NCBI GenBank assembly: GCA_907163375.1
Contig: CAJQUW010000594.1
Location: forward strand, 35,147-99,146
Source: Prostheceraeus crozeri
Lineage: Eukaryota; Platyhelminthes; Polycladida; Euryleptidae
Direction: 5' to 3'
Length of the DNA stretch: 64,000 bases
Both the position numbers and the translations under genes were made by a program. The notes beneath the pieces were generated by a model. That model had not been told where the DNA came from. It worked only from the letters and a program-made list of their open reading frames with translations, and made no database searches. Shown piece by piece: positions 25,467-34,302 of the stretch. How positions within the stretch are numbered: the stretch's first letter is position 1; each line of letters begins with the position of its first letter.

Positions 25467-27115
25467 CTAATGCACAGAGATGAAATATAGAAATAATATA
25501 AAAATAATAGATAATATAAATATATAAATAGATAATATTAAAATACTAAAAGAAGTTTTCCATGCTAAATGAGAATTGCACACAGAAGAAGAAAACCTCA
25601 AGAATATCAATTTTATGTGTGTCGTTGCATTAGAATAAAACAATAAATTGCTTTCTCATCGATTTGTCATATATCTCATCTTCGCATCGTCAATTAAAAT
25701 GTTTGAAAATGAAACAGAAATACATCAAACATCACCGCAGATATTTCAGTCACTAAATTGAAAGTTGACTTCGTAAACTTATGAACTGAATGAAATTAAT
25801 GGGTGTGACTACGCTGAAAATTCATTTGCATGTCATAGTTAGCTGCTTTATTCAATATCAGTGACCTGACATCATCACATATGTGTTTGTTATTTAATAT
25901 TTTCCGTGTGTATTTCGTTATTACTCATCCAAGCCTTGCCCTACTGCATTGTAGACCGTAAATATCCGTTAAAATTAACAGCTCAAATTGGTTTCACGGT
26001 TTTTTACAGACTGAATTGTAAATATCCGCAAAAACAAACGTTTGTTTTATCTGGTATGAACGGATTTTAACGTCATTACTGATGTCACGTTATGACGTCA
26101 TCATTTTAATAGATGATTAACCCTATCCATACCGGGGGCCTCGGCCCCCTGTCGCATTTTTGTTGTGGAGCTTTTAAAACTGAAACGATTGACCCAGGCT
26201 TTTGTGACTTTTAGTTTCTGGGTATTTCCCAACTTTTCGCTGAAAATCGTTGCATTTGGTTCATGGAAAAGTTAAATTATGGCCCGTTTTGAAAAGTGCA
26301 TTTTTTGAAAGTCTGAATTTTGCCTGATTTTGCAAACATCTGGTGTGCTAAGTTTCGACAAAGCAAGCTGAATATCAATTTTTTGCATCACATCACAACT
26401 AGGTGTCCATAAATTGCACCATCAAGATACTATAGACATCAAAGATACTATAGACATCGATAAGAGTCATCCAAACTTGAATGTCATGTAAATACTACTT
26501 ATTTGCTTTTCAGTAGAAATGAGTCAACTAAGTTGCAACTAAGTAGTGTTCGTTCATATTGTTTTGAAAACTTCTGCTTATTCAGTGTCATTATTAGTCT
26601 TAATTACATTATTGGAAGGTAGCAAGACTTCTTAAATTGTTTCTACAGATGAATAAAAGTAGTCAATTTTGAGCAATACTACAGGCTACAGTACAAAAAC
26701 AATATGACATATTCAAATTTTGAATTTAAATTCATGATGTGTAGACAAACAAGTTTAGAGCATCAAATAGCATCATTCTCCTGATCATTAATTGTATGTG
26801 TCACTAACGTCATTGAACTAAAAGCACTGAATCTATGTTTGCAGTCGATGAGAAGAAAACATAAAAATACGCTTAATTTTGAAGTTCATATTTTAAATCG
26901 CCATTTAAAGCACCAAGATGGACGAATTAGAAAAAACAGATACCACCGTTAGAAAGATCACACGCAGAATATTCTGCCCTGAAATGTCATGTACAACGGA
27001 GCAGTATTTAGGAAGTTAAGGAGGAGAATGGCGATGCGCTTCAGAGCCCGGTGACGTTTAACGGTTATTTTAGCTGGTTTTGTCGGTGTACAGTTTAAAG
27101 TGTGGGTATCGTACC
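25467..27115. other. Gene-free stretch with one TTAA element end
   Basis: At 26117 a TTAA is followed by ccctatccatacc and a perfect hairpin GGGGGCC-TC-GGCCCCC (26134-26149). This is the same layout as the left ends of the TTAA MITEs at 9665 and 55694 with different sequence. I found no matching right end. Nothing else is recognisable. Confidence 0.4.
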
Positions 27116-27776
27116 CCCTGCTGATCTCTCAAACTATTGCACCAATTTTGTCAAACCACGCATCAATCGAAAAGACATTGAAATGAGGATTCAGAAAAAT
27201 GGCATCAGCTTTCCTTCTAAGGACATCCCGGCGTTCAGGTGATGGTCAAAGGTCAAAAACCACCAATGTCTAACAAATCTCCATCAGATCACTATTTGAA
27301 ATGGGATAAGACAACAAAAAACTGATAAACCATCCACTAATCGAAATATCTGGTCAAGGTGGTTAATAAAACGATGATTATTAATCGTCATGAGATTGCA
27401 TCATTGCATTAGATGAGGTCAAAGGTCAAATAATTCAAAATTTTAGTTCAACTCAAATATCACAAAAATCGCACATTTTGGTATTTAGTTTCCGCAGGTG
27501 AAGAAACAGCCCAATTTGGTGACTTTTATGGAGACTGTGAGGCTAAAAGCAATGTGATTCTGAACAATGTTAGTAATTGCTGAACTAAAAAGTGCAAAAA
27601 TAATGGAAAATCAAACTTGAAATTTGAATTTCGAAAATCAAACATCTATACATAATAAACAGATATTCTCAAAAAAACGTTGCATTTGTGAATATCTATT
27701 TATGGATAGGAAGAATCCTTTATGTACAAGTAATGCCAACTTATTTCTTCAAGAATTGATGCCGCAGTTTACATCA
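27116..27776 (+). repeat. Interspersed repeat family B, copy 3 (longest)
   Basis: The longest copy in the window, beginning 'cccctgctgatctctcaaac' and ending 'ttgatgccgcag'. 61024-61474 is the same family in the same orientation with an internal deletion; 18739 and 21640 are inverse. It has no open frame of note and no clear inverted repeats. Confidence 0.65.
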
Positions 27777-28352
27777 GAAGTGAATATATACCGTTCACTA
27801 TGACTGTCATTTAATCTACAAATCTTTTGACGTATTTTTTGCTACTCACTTAGACATATTTAAGTAGTAGTGGTGGTATCTTAACAATTTTCCTGCTTTG
27901 CACGGTCTTTCAGGATTTTTCAATACTCAATTATCTGTAGAAATATAAATAATGAATGTGTCCTAAAACCTTTCCATGACTTTCATATTTGACATAATGA
28001 AGACACATGTAAAGTTTGGACCGTCAATTTTTATTGGTTTTAATTCTGTGACCTAAAAGTGCTTCACCTGCCAAGCAGGGTCTCCTGGACCCTAATGTAG
28101 AATATATCAATTTCTCACTTTATGTGAGTGTTACTAAGCTGAGTGATCAGCTGTGTGTCTGATGAATATTGATGCCTACTGTCCATGACGGCCATTGTTC
28201 AAGAAGCAAAGTCGGCACCGTTCTCGAAAAGAGTCATGACCCATTCGAAACATCATGGTTCCCTTGAGGTATTACAGGATTAAATGGGATCAGGAGCTGT
28301 CACTGTTGGCAGAATAAAAAAAGACTAAACTTGATTATTCAGAATCTTTATC
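27777..28352. other. Left flank of the Polinton
   Basis: Unique-looking AT-rich sequence with no gene. It ends in the target-site copy cacttt at 28353-28358. Confidence 0.5.
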
Positions 28353-28358
28353 CACTTT
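28353..28358. repeat. Polinton target-site duplication, left copy
   Basis: CACTTT immediately before the AG that opens the left terminal repeat. The identical hexamer follows the right end at 51684-51689. A 6-bp duplication is the Polinton signature, and its perfection argues for a fairly recent insertion. Confidence 0.95.
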
Positions 28359-29444
28359 AGTAGTAAGAAAACGGCGAACACCAGATAGCGCAAGATGGCC
28401 GCCATCGCTGACTCCCCCCCCCCCTCTGGCTCGGCAGAGTGTCGTGGTCGGCCGCCGTGGTGCTTCGGGTCTGAGTCCCCCCCCTCTGGAACGATAGAGT
28501 GTCGTGGTGGACTTGGGCGACCGCCAGGATTAGTCTTGAGGCTATAGTGTGTGATGTTTTTGGTGCAATCTGCTGAATGTTGGGTTGTAAAATGGGTTGT
28601 TTCGAGTGGAAGGAGTGGTCGGATGAGAAAACGGAGGTCGGATTCGTGTTCAGCGTGAAATTCTGCATCGGTAGGGTGAGTTTCAAGTCAATCGGTGAGA
28701 AAAAATTTTTCTTCAAAATTTTAACAGAGTTAGAATTTGGGACGTTTTGGTGTGTAGCGCCCAAACGAAGCATCGGATGAGAAAACGGAGGCCAGATTCG
28801 GAATCTACGTGAAATTTTGGGTTAGGAAGGATGTTTCCAGCGAAATCGGAGAGAAAAAATTTTCACTGACGTCCCCCCCCCCTCTGGACAGCTTGCTTCG
28901 ATTTTGGCTTCCAGTGGACGGATTTTGTCGTGCGATAGCTCGTTTGAAAGCTAAGAGTGAGACAAATTCAGTGAAAGAATCGGCTTGTTCCTATCTGTCT
29001 TCGTTCAAAAGTTAGAGCGGTTACAAGATTTTAGGTCGGAGCTCGCTTACCTGAAAAAATCCTAAGTGTCAGAGTGACTTTGTATGGGTAAAATTTTGAA
29101 AATTTTCCAAAGTGTGGAATTTCGACCTGGGACCGTCACCAAAACATTTTTCATCAAATTCTGAAATTTCGCTGACGTCCCCCCCCTCTGGACAGCTTGC
29201 TTCGATTTTGGTTTCCAGTGGACGGATTTTGTCGTACGATAGCTCGTTTGAAAGCTAAGAGTGAGACAAATTCAGTGAAAGAATCGGCTTGTTCCTATCT
29301 GTCTTCGTTTAGATGTGAGACGCCATTTAAGATTTTGGGACATTGGTGAAAAACGACAGAGTTAGAATTTGGGACGTTTTGGGCTCTAGCTTCAAAACGA
29401 AGCATCGGATTGGAAAACGGATTTCAGATTTGGAATCAGCGTGA
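28359..29444. repeat. Polinton left terminal inverted repeat
   Basis: Matches the inverse of 50599-51683 until gtga (29441-29444), after which the two arms diverge. It contains four C-runs of 7-10 bases in the context 'ccccccctctgg' (about 28420, 28480, 28870, 29180). The repeat should serve integrase binding and protein-primed replication. The 138-aa frame inside it is not credible as a gene. Confidence 0.95.
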
Positions 29445-30303
29445 AATTCTTTATATGTATGGTGAGTTTCAAGTCAATCGGAGAGAAAAAATTTTCAACA
29501 TTTTTCGAAAAAACGACAGAGTTAGAATTTGGGACGTTTTGGTGTGTAGCGCCCAAACGAAGCATCGGATGAGAAAACGGAGGCCAGATTCGGAATCTAC
29601 GTGAAATTTTGGGTTAGGAAGGATGTTTCCAGCGAAATCGGAGAGAAAAAATTTTCACTGACGTCCCCCCCCTCTGGACAGCTTGCTTCGATTTTGGCTT
29701 CCAGTGGACGGATTTTGTCGTGCGATAGCTCGTTTGAAAGCTAAGAGTGAGACAAATTCAGTGAAAGAATCGGCTTGTTCCTATCTGTCTTCGTTCAAAA
29801 GTTAGAGCGGTTACAAGATTTTAGGTCGGAGCTCGCTTACCTGAAAAAATCCTAAGTGTCAGAGTGACTTTGTATGGGTAAAATTTTGAAAATTTTCCAA
29901 AGTGTGGAATTTCGACCTGGGACCGTCACCAAAACATTTTTCATCAAATTCTGAAATTTCGCTGACGTCCCCCCCCTCTGGACAGCTTGCTTCGATTTTG
30001 GCTTCCAGTGGACGGATTTTGTCGTGCGATAGCTCGTTTGAAAGCTAAGAGTGAGACAAATTCAGTGAAAGAATCGGCTTGTTCCTATCTGTCTTCGTTT
30101 AGATGTGAGACGCCATTTAAGATTTTGGGACATTGGTGAAAAACGACAGAGTTAGAATTTGGGACGTTTTGGGCTCTAGCTTCAAAACGAAGCATCGGAT
30201 TGGAAAACGGATTTCAGATTTGGAATCAGCGTGAAATTCTTTATATGTATGGTGAGTTTCAAGTCAATCGGAGAGTTTCAAGTCAATCGGCGAGAAAAAT
30301 GTT
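28725..30303 (+). repeat. Tandem duplication extending the left terminal repeat
   Basis: Sequence from 28725 is repeated from 29515 with an offset of 790-792 bp, so the inner two thirds of the left terminal repeat occur twice in a row on this side and only once on the right. A smaller module of about 150 bp ('acagagttagaatttggga', 'cgaagcatcggat', 'gtttcaagtcaatcgg') recurs at about 28725, 29335, 29515, 30140 and 30320, progressively diverging inward. The copies are nearly identical, so the expansion is recent or homogenised by gene conversion. Confidence 0.85.
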
Positions 30304-30504
30304 CAACATTTTTTCGGAAAAACGACAGAGTTAGAATTTTTGCGATGGCTGCCTACTGTAGAGCCAAAACGAAGCATCGGATGGGAAAACGGAGGCCAGA
30401 TTCGGATTCAGCGTCAAATTCTACATGGAAATGGTGTATTTCCAGCTCAATCGGAGCACTAGAACCGGAGATAGACGGGTTTTTTAGTGTTTGGATGATG
30501 GGTG

Positions 30505-30540
30505 TTACGTCATCAGCTGATCGCCACACACTATATAAGC
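30505..30540 (+). promoter_or_regulatory. TATA promoter of the left-arm coiled-coil gene
   Basis: A CRE-like TTACGTCA (30505-30512) lies about 20 bp before a strong TATA element (ctatataagc, 30531-30540). A splice donor (g|gtaagt) follows at 30586, so transcription should start near 30565 and exon 1 is very short and non-coding. All of this is inferred from sequence. Confidence 0.65.
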
Positions 30541-30585
30541 TGGGAACCGAGAGAGACTTGTCATTAATACGAGAGATTGTCAACG

Positions 30586-31246
30586 GTAAGTCGTCTCTCT
30601 GAGCTCCGATGATAGCTTCGGACATTCCAAATCCCGAGTTTCTGTAAGAAACCGACTTAGAAAATTTCATTGCTGATATCAGCTAAGGCGTCAGACTTAG
30701 AGGTTAGCCAGGAGATGGCCTTCGTCTCCAGGCCATAAAAGACTCCAAAACTTTAAAGGCTTGTAACTTTGCTTCTACAAGTCCGTTTGACTTGATTCAA
30801 AAAAGGTTCGGTCGCTATTGACCTGCCCTAAGTGATAGACTACTTATAAAATTTCATAAGTAGTGCTAAAAAATTGAAAAATTTAAATTCGCTATTTTTT
30901 GGCAATTTTCGGGATTTTCAAACCTTCTGAATTCAACTAAGACATTTATAAAGTTGTGGGAGGCAAGCTTCGGCTTGGAATTTGCAACCTTTGTAAACAA
31001 TCCACTGATTTTCATGTCAAAATCGGGGTCCGGATACCAACACAGTGATATGACGCACGCTCTGTCCGCGGGAGGTTGGATTTGTGGGCCGAGGCCTTGG
31101 AGTTGGGATAAGATCCCCTCTGAGTAATGCCTGTAACGGATTCAAAGGTTCGACACTTTCCACCAATCTCACAATTTAGCTGTATGATTATAAGAATGAC
31201 TGCCAATGTCGCCTGTTAGTAATTCTATTTCATCCTTCCTTTACAG
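30586..31246 (+). other. Predicted 5'-UTR intron (661 bp)
   Basis: Donor g|gtaagt at 30586 and acceptor ccttcctttacag ending at 31246, with the first ATG of the open frame 16 nt beyond at 31263. This explains the roughly 700-bp gap between the TATA box and the coding sequence. Confidence 0.6.
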
Positions 31247-31262
31247 ATACATAAGTTACAAA

Positions 31263-32357
31263 ATGGGAGGCAACTCAAAATTTTTATTTAAAAAGTGCTC
31301 TTGCGGAGAAATAAAGAGGGGTGGCGAATTCAAACGTCACATTAATAAGTACAAGAATACGCCTCACTTCCACGAGGAAAGAGCCGTTATTTCCGGCTGT
31401 ACACATTGCCTGAAATTTTTGAAAGGCAAAGAGCATGAGGAATTTTACATCGCCCACGCCGACTGTCCGCTCAAAAAGGCAAACAATTATATAACATCAG
31501 ACATCGGCAAAGTGATCGCACCCTTCTTCAACGAAGAAACAGTCGATCTTGACGCAGCACTACAAGAGGCTATTGCAACAATTTTGGAGCCTGCTGCTTC
31601 GGCCACTACCTCATCAACAGCAGAAGAGAAGGCCCCACTAAGCGATTTGGACAGCTCAGATGACTCCGATTCTGAGGAGGTCGTCATTACTAAAGACACG
31701 GAAGAGATAGGAAAACCAACAAATCAGTCTTCCCCGAAAAAGAAAGTAATCGCACCTTCCCCAGTAAAGAAGGGGATTAAGCAGCAGACGAACAGCTGGA
31801 ATAAGGATACCCAGATCGCAAAAGTGAGCCAGGAATATGCACTCACAAAATTAAAAGATGAGCTCACTCGTTACAAAAATGAATGTTCGGCCCTTAGGGA
31901 TGACAATTTCCACCTGAAGGGTCAGGTAGCCGAGATTCGGGCCCTCAAGACACAAGTGATCAATTTAGAATCTTTCCGCGAAAGGGCGCTTGCCAGCGAA
32001 AAACGCGTTACTGAGCAGGCGACTTACATAAAATCATTAAAAGCTCAAGAAGAGGTATCAAATTTAAAAATTGAGCAATTAAAGACTAGCCTGACTGAGA
32101 GTCAGAAGAAAGAAGAGAGACGAACAACGCTCCACATTCCCATCATCAAGAGCAGAATCGTCGACAGCATCATCCTTGAGAGTGAGGACTTGGATGCCAC
32201 ATTTGAGTGCTACGAGGGAGCAATGGCGGAGATGCGCTGTCTCCATGTCTCTATAAAGCATGATGGCGAAATAAAGGAGCTGCGCCACCGGAAGCGGAAA
32301 CTGCCGGCCAAATACTTACCTCAACCATCACCATCGAAGGGGTCGCGAACCGGCTAA
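31263..32357 (+). CDS. Zn-ribbon-like, coiled-coil protein of unknown function
   Basis: A 364-aa protein if the first ATG after the predicted splice acceptor is used; an upstream in-frame ATG at 31206 lies inside the predicted intron. The N-terminus has C-x-C then H-x(n)-H and C-x2-C pairs (about residues 12-75), suggesting a small metal-binding fold. An acidic Ser/Asp/Glu-rich linker (about 125-165) is followed by a long heptad-rich coiled coil (about 185-285). The C-terminus is basic. I do not recognise a family. It is the leftmost gene and the first after the terminal repeat, so an early or regulatory role is possible. It is followed by a 3'-UTR intron and a histone-type hairpin. Confidence 0.7.
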   Translation: MGGNSKFLFKKCSCGEIKRGGEFKRHINKYKNTPHFHEERAVISGCTHCLKFLKGKEHEEFYIAHADCPLKKANNYITSDIGKVIAPFFNEETVDLDAALQEAIATILEPAASATTSSTAEEKAPLSDLDSSDDSDSEEVVITKDTEEIGKPTNQSSPKKKVIAPSPVKKGIKQQTNSWNKDTQIAKVSQEYALTKLKDELTRYKNECSALRDDNFHLKGQVAEIRALKTQVINLESFRERALASEKRVTEQATYIKSLKAQEEVSNLKIEQLKTSLTESQKKEERRTTLHIPIIKSRIVDSIILESEDLDATFECYEGAMAEMRCLHVSIKHDGEIKELRHRKRKLPAKYLPQPSPSKGSRTG

Positions 32358-32369
32358 ATTTCTCTTATG

Positions 32370-32431
32370 GTAAGTTAATATCATCTCTATCACTTGAATA
32401 TATTTTCATCTATTTTTCCTTCTATTTTCAG
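32370..32431 (+). other. Predicted 3'-UTR intron (62 bp)
   Basis: Donor atg|gtaagt 12 nt after the stop of the coiled-coil gene, and acceptor tctattttcag ending at 32431 with a strong pyrimidine tract. Removing it places the stem-loop at 32453 only 33 nt after the stop codon, close to the 29 nt seen in the next gene. Confidence 0.6.
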
Positions 32432-32437
32432 ATACGA

Positions 32438-32576
32438 CGAGAACGAACCAACGGCTCTCTTAAGGGCCACCATGGGGCAAGACATGATAGAACCTCCACG
32501 CGGTTTGCCCTGGGCAGTCTTTAGACTGGCGAATACTATCATTAAGTTGAATCTGCTATCAGTCAACTTGAACGTT
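32438..32576 (+). repeat. 139-bp direct repeat, copy 1 (3'-end module)
   Basis: Repeated at 32914-33052 with 3 mismatches by my reading (about 98% identity). It starts just upstream of the histone-type hairpin and includes the downstream purine-rich element. The repeated unit is therefore a transcript-end module shared by two successive genes. Confidence 0.9.
32453..32468 (+). terminator. Histone-mRNA-type 3' stem-loop, copy 1
   Basis: GGCTCTCTTAAGGGCC folds into a 6-bp stem (one G-U pair) with a 4-nt loop. It is preceded by AAC and followed by ACCA, the flanks of animal replication-dependent histone mRNAs. A purine-rich CAAGA begins 9 nt after the ACCA, where the U7-binding histone downstream element lies. 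By family knowledge such ends are cleaved and not polyadenylated. Assignment to the coiled-coil gene needs the 62-bp intron to be spliced. Confidence 0.75.
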
Positions 32577-32593
32577 ACATCACATTAGAGGGG

Positions 32594-32600
32594 TATATAA
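32594..32600 (+). promoter_or_regulatory. TATA box of the 88-aa gene
   Basis: tatataa 33 bp before the ATG at 32633, giving a very short 5' UTR. It lies 18 bp after the end of the upstream 139-bp end module, so the genes are packed head to tail. Confidence 0.65.
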
Positions 32601-32632
32601 ACCACTACCTCTCATTCCATTTCATTTCAATC

Positions 32633-32899
32633 ATGGAGACGCCAAACGCTGCAGTCAACTCTCCTCGCGGACCACAGTTAAGACCGCGAAATTTATTTGA
32701 TGAATTTGCTAGAATAGAGGAGCAAGACAGAGTTCACAACAATCTTGCTCAGATTGGCAATCCGATGACAGCAACTGCTGTCAATCCAACGGAATGGCGC
32801 TACATTCCACTTTTTAGTCATGTGCCAGTTAGTGTGGAAGTCGACAGTGCTACCAAAGAGAGAGTCAAAGACTCTCTCAGCAGAATTGGTAGGGTGTAA
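32633..32899 (+). CDS. 88-aa protein in a histone-like transcription unit
   Basis: A small intronless gene complete with TATA box (32594), short leader, 88 codons and a histone-type hairpin 29 nt after the stop. The protein is hydrophilic with a Pro/Arg start (P-R-G-P-Q-L-R-P-R) and a C-terminal half with V-E-V-D-S-A-T-K-E-R. It is not a histone and I do not recognise it. The gene layout copies that of a replication-dependent histone gene, so expression in S phase, when a DNA element would replicate, is a reasonable inference. Coding status rests on context more than on homology. Confidence 0.6.
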   Translation: METPNAAVNSPRGPQLRPRNLFDEFARIEEQDRVHNNLAQIGNPMTATAVNPTEWRYIPLFSHVPVSVEVDSATKERVKDSLSRIGRV

Positions 32900-32913
32900 G
32901 ATGACGTTACTCC

Positions 32914-33052
32914 CGAGAACGAACCATCGGCTCTCTTAAGGGCCACCATGGGGCAAGACATGATAGAACCTCCACGCGGTTTGCCCTGGGCAGTCTTCGG
33001 ACTGGCGAATACTATCATTAAGTTGAATCTGCTATCAGTCAACTTGAACGTT
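32914..33052 (+). repeat. 139-bp direct repeat, copy 2 (3'-end module)
   Basis: Second copy at an exact offset of 476 bp from the first. The differences are one in the hairpin flank (AAC to ATC) and two near 32998. Confidence 0.9.
32929..32944 (+). terminator. Histone-mRNA-type 3' stem-loop, copy 2
   Basis: Identical 16-nt hairpin to copy 1, 29 nt after the stop codon of the 88-aa gene and followed by ACCA and CAAGACATGA. Position, stem length, loop size and 3' flank all fit the animal histone 3' end. The loop (CTTA) and one stem pair (U-G) differ from the commonest form. Confidence 0.8.
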
Positions 33053-33418
33053 GCAAATGAAGTTCGGTGTAATACTTCCTTTCGATGGGCGTTCCTGTAT
33101 AGGACGGCGGTGAAACCCGTAGCTATGTATACCGCAAGGGACATTCGGCAATGGTCAATCTTGTTAAACCTCTCTGCGTCATGTTTGCAAGTGATTGCCT
33201 CTGTCTCAACGTAGTATGCATTCGCGCCAGGGCGACATTTAGCCAACTGTCGAAGGTTACCTTATAAACTATCCATTGCATACGTTATGAGAACCATGAG
33301 TTCTACCTGTCTCTATCAATGAGACGAATTGATGAATGGAATGAAATGGGAGGACACTCACGCGCCACACGCAACATAACACACTTCTCTCTTCCGTAGT
33401 CTAACAAGCTCTTTACAC
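33053..33418. other. Intergenic stretch with a possible third leader
   Basis: No convincing coding sequence; a minus-strand frame across 32818-33246 is a shadow of the 88-aa gene and its end module. A TATA-like cttataaact lies at 33261. 33350-33405 ('ggacactcacgcgccacacg', then 'cttctctcttccgtag') resembles the leader sequences before the polymerase and right-arm genes. Confidence 0.35.
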
Positions 33419-33505
33419 ATGGATCGCAGTCGATTGCTATCCCAGTATCATGTAAGCTATCTTAATTTTATTTAACACTATTTCATCTATCATCATCAGC
33501 CATAT
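33419..33505 (+). other. Possible short coding exon with splice donor
   Basis: An ATG opens an 11-codon stretch ending exactly at a donor (cat|gtaagc, 33452). An acceptor (catcatcag) follows at 33499, after which the frame ends within a few codons. The exon ends in phase 0, the same phase in which polymerase exon 2 begins (34373), so it could be an alternative first exon for the polymerase. This is speculative. Confidence 0.25.
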
Positions 33506-33643
33506 GAAGTGTCATAAGATTTACAAGTTAGACTAAGCGTGCTACTATTTCCAAATGAAAAAGTATACATGGTTAAATTATTCACTAAAACCCCATTCAA
33601 GTAAGTCAGTATGAAAGCAAAGATAATACGAAATAAACATTTA

Positions 33644-34093
33644 TTATGGCATGTATTTCAAAAGGTCTTCATCGTCAATATCGTCCCAGAGTCTGACTTC
33701 ACATAGATAACAAAAACAGTTCAGTTGCTTTAATCGTTCTTCCACTGCGAGCCTCACTTTATCAATATACTCCCACTCTGCCATAGTTCGTGGCTGGGAG
33801 TTAGGGGTGTACCACTCCCATAATTGGTGGAGGAATTTCGTGCTGGTGATCTCCATCACATCGTCAGTATCGTACTGGAGATACTTCCACCTCACGCCTG
33901 TTAAGTCGGGACACTCCTTCTCACATACACTCTCCTCTTCCTCATCCGCTGGTAATGATAACTTCCTGATATTGTCCAGTTGGTACACCTTCTCCACCTT
34001 CGCCTTTCTTGGAGCGTTTGGTGTAACGAGCGCCTTTGGTGTTGAGCATGGAGAAGAGAATTTTGTGTTTGGTGTTGTCGGAGGGCTTGTCAT
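33644..34093 (-). CDS. 149-aa acidic protein, unknown
   Basis: Starts at an ATG (34093) and runs away from the polymerase promoter, so the two genes are divergent. The N-terminal 40 residues are Pro/Thr/Ser-rich with repeated T-P and N-x-P motifs, followed by an acidic E-E-E-E run, then a folded-looking Trp/Tyr-rich part (V-R-W-K-Y-L-Q-Y..., L-W-E-W-Y) and a C-terminal C-x-C-x2-C. An AATAAA on this strand overlaps the stop codon. I do not recognise the family. A regulatory or core-associated role is possible but unsupported. Confidence 0.6.
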   Translation of the reverse strand: MTSPPTTPNTKFSSPCSTPKALVTPNAPRKAKVEKVYQLDNIRKLSLPADEEEESVCEKECPDLTGVRWKYLQYDTDDVMEITSTKFLHQLWEWYTPNSQPRTMAEWEYIDKVRLAVEERLKQLNCFCYLCEVRLWDDIDDEDLLKYMP

Positions 34094-34150
34094 GTTGACT
34101 GTGAATAATGACTTTGAAATGTTTTCTAATTCTTAAGTATCAACAAGCAA

Positions 34151-34197
34151 CCAATCAGAATGAACATCCAATGAATGATGAATATGAAAGTATATAA
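34151..34197 (+). promoter_or_regulatory. CCAAT-CCAAT-TATA promoter of the polymerase gene
   Basis: CCAAT at 34151-34155 and 34168-34172, then TATATAAG at 34191. The leader that follows (gtgacgaacgcacgatctct) and the 67-bp first intron closely resemble those of the right-arm gene. Spacing between the three boxes is the same, within a base, as at 50542-50589 on the other strand. Confidence 0.75.
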
Positions 34198-34302
34198 GCA
34201 AAGTGACATTCATGTCATTTCATTTAATCTGTGAATCATACAAGTGACGAACGCACGATCTCTCTCTTTGACTATTATTCTGTCTGATCATATTTCATTA
34301 AA

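Noticed and set aside
28357-28773. 138-aa open frame mirrored at 51270-51746
   Set aside because: It lies wholly in the terminal inverted repeat, runs outward, contains homopolymer-encoded stretches, and its end differs between copies because of C-run length. It is a by-product of the repeat.
32818-33246. 142-aa minus-strand frame
   Set aside because: It is antisense to the 88-aa gene and to the histone-type end module, with no motifs and no promoter.
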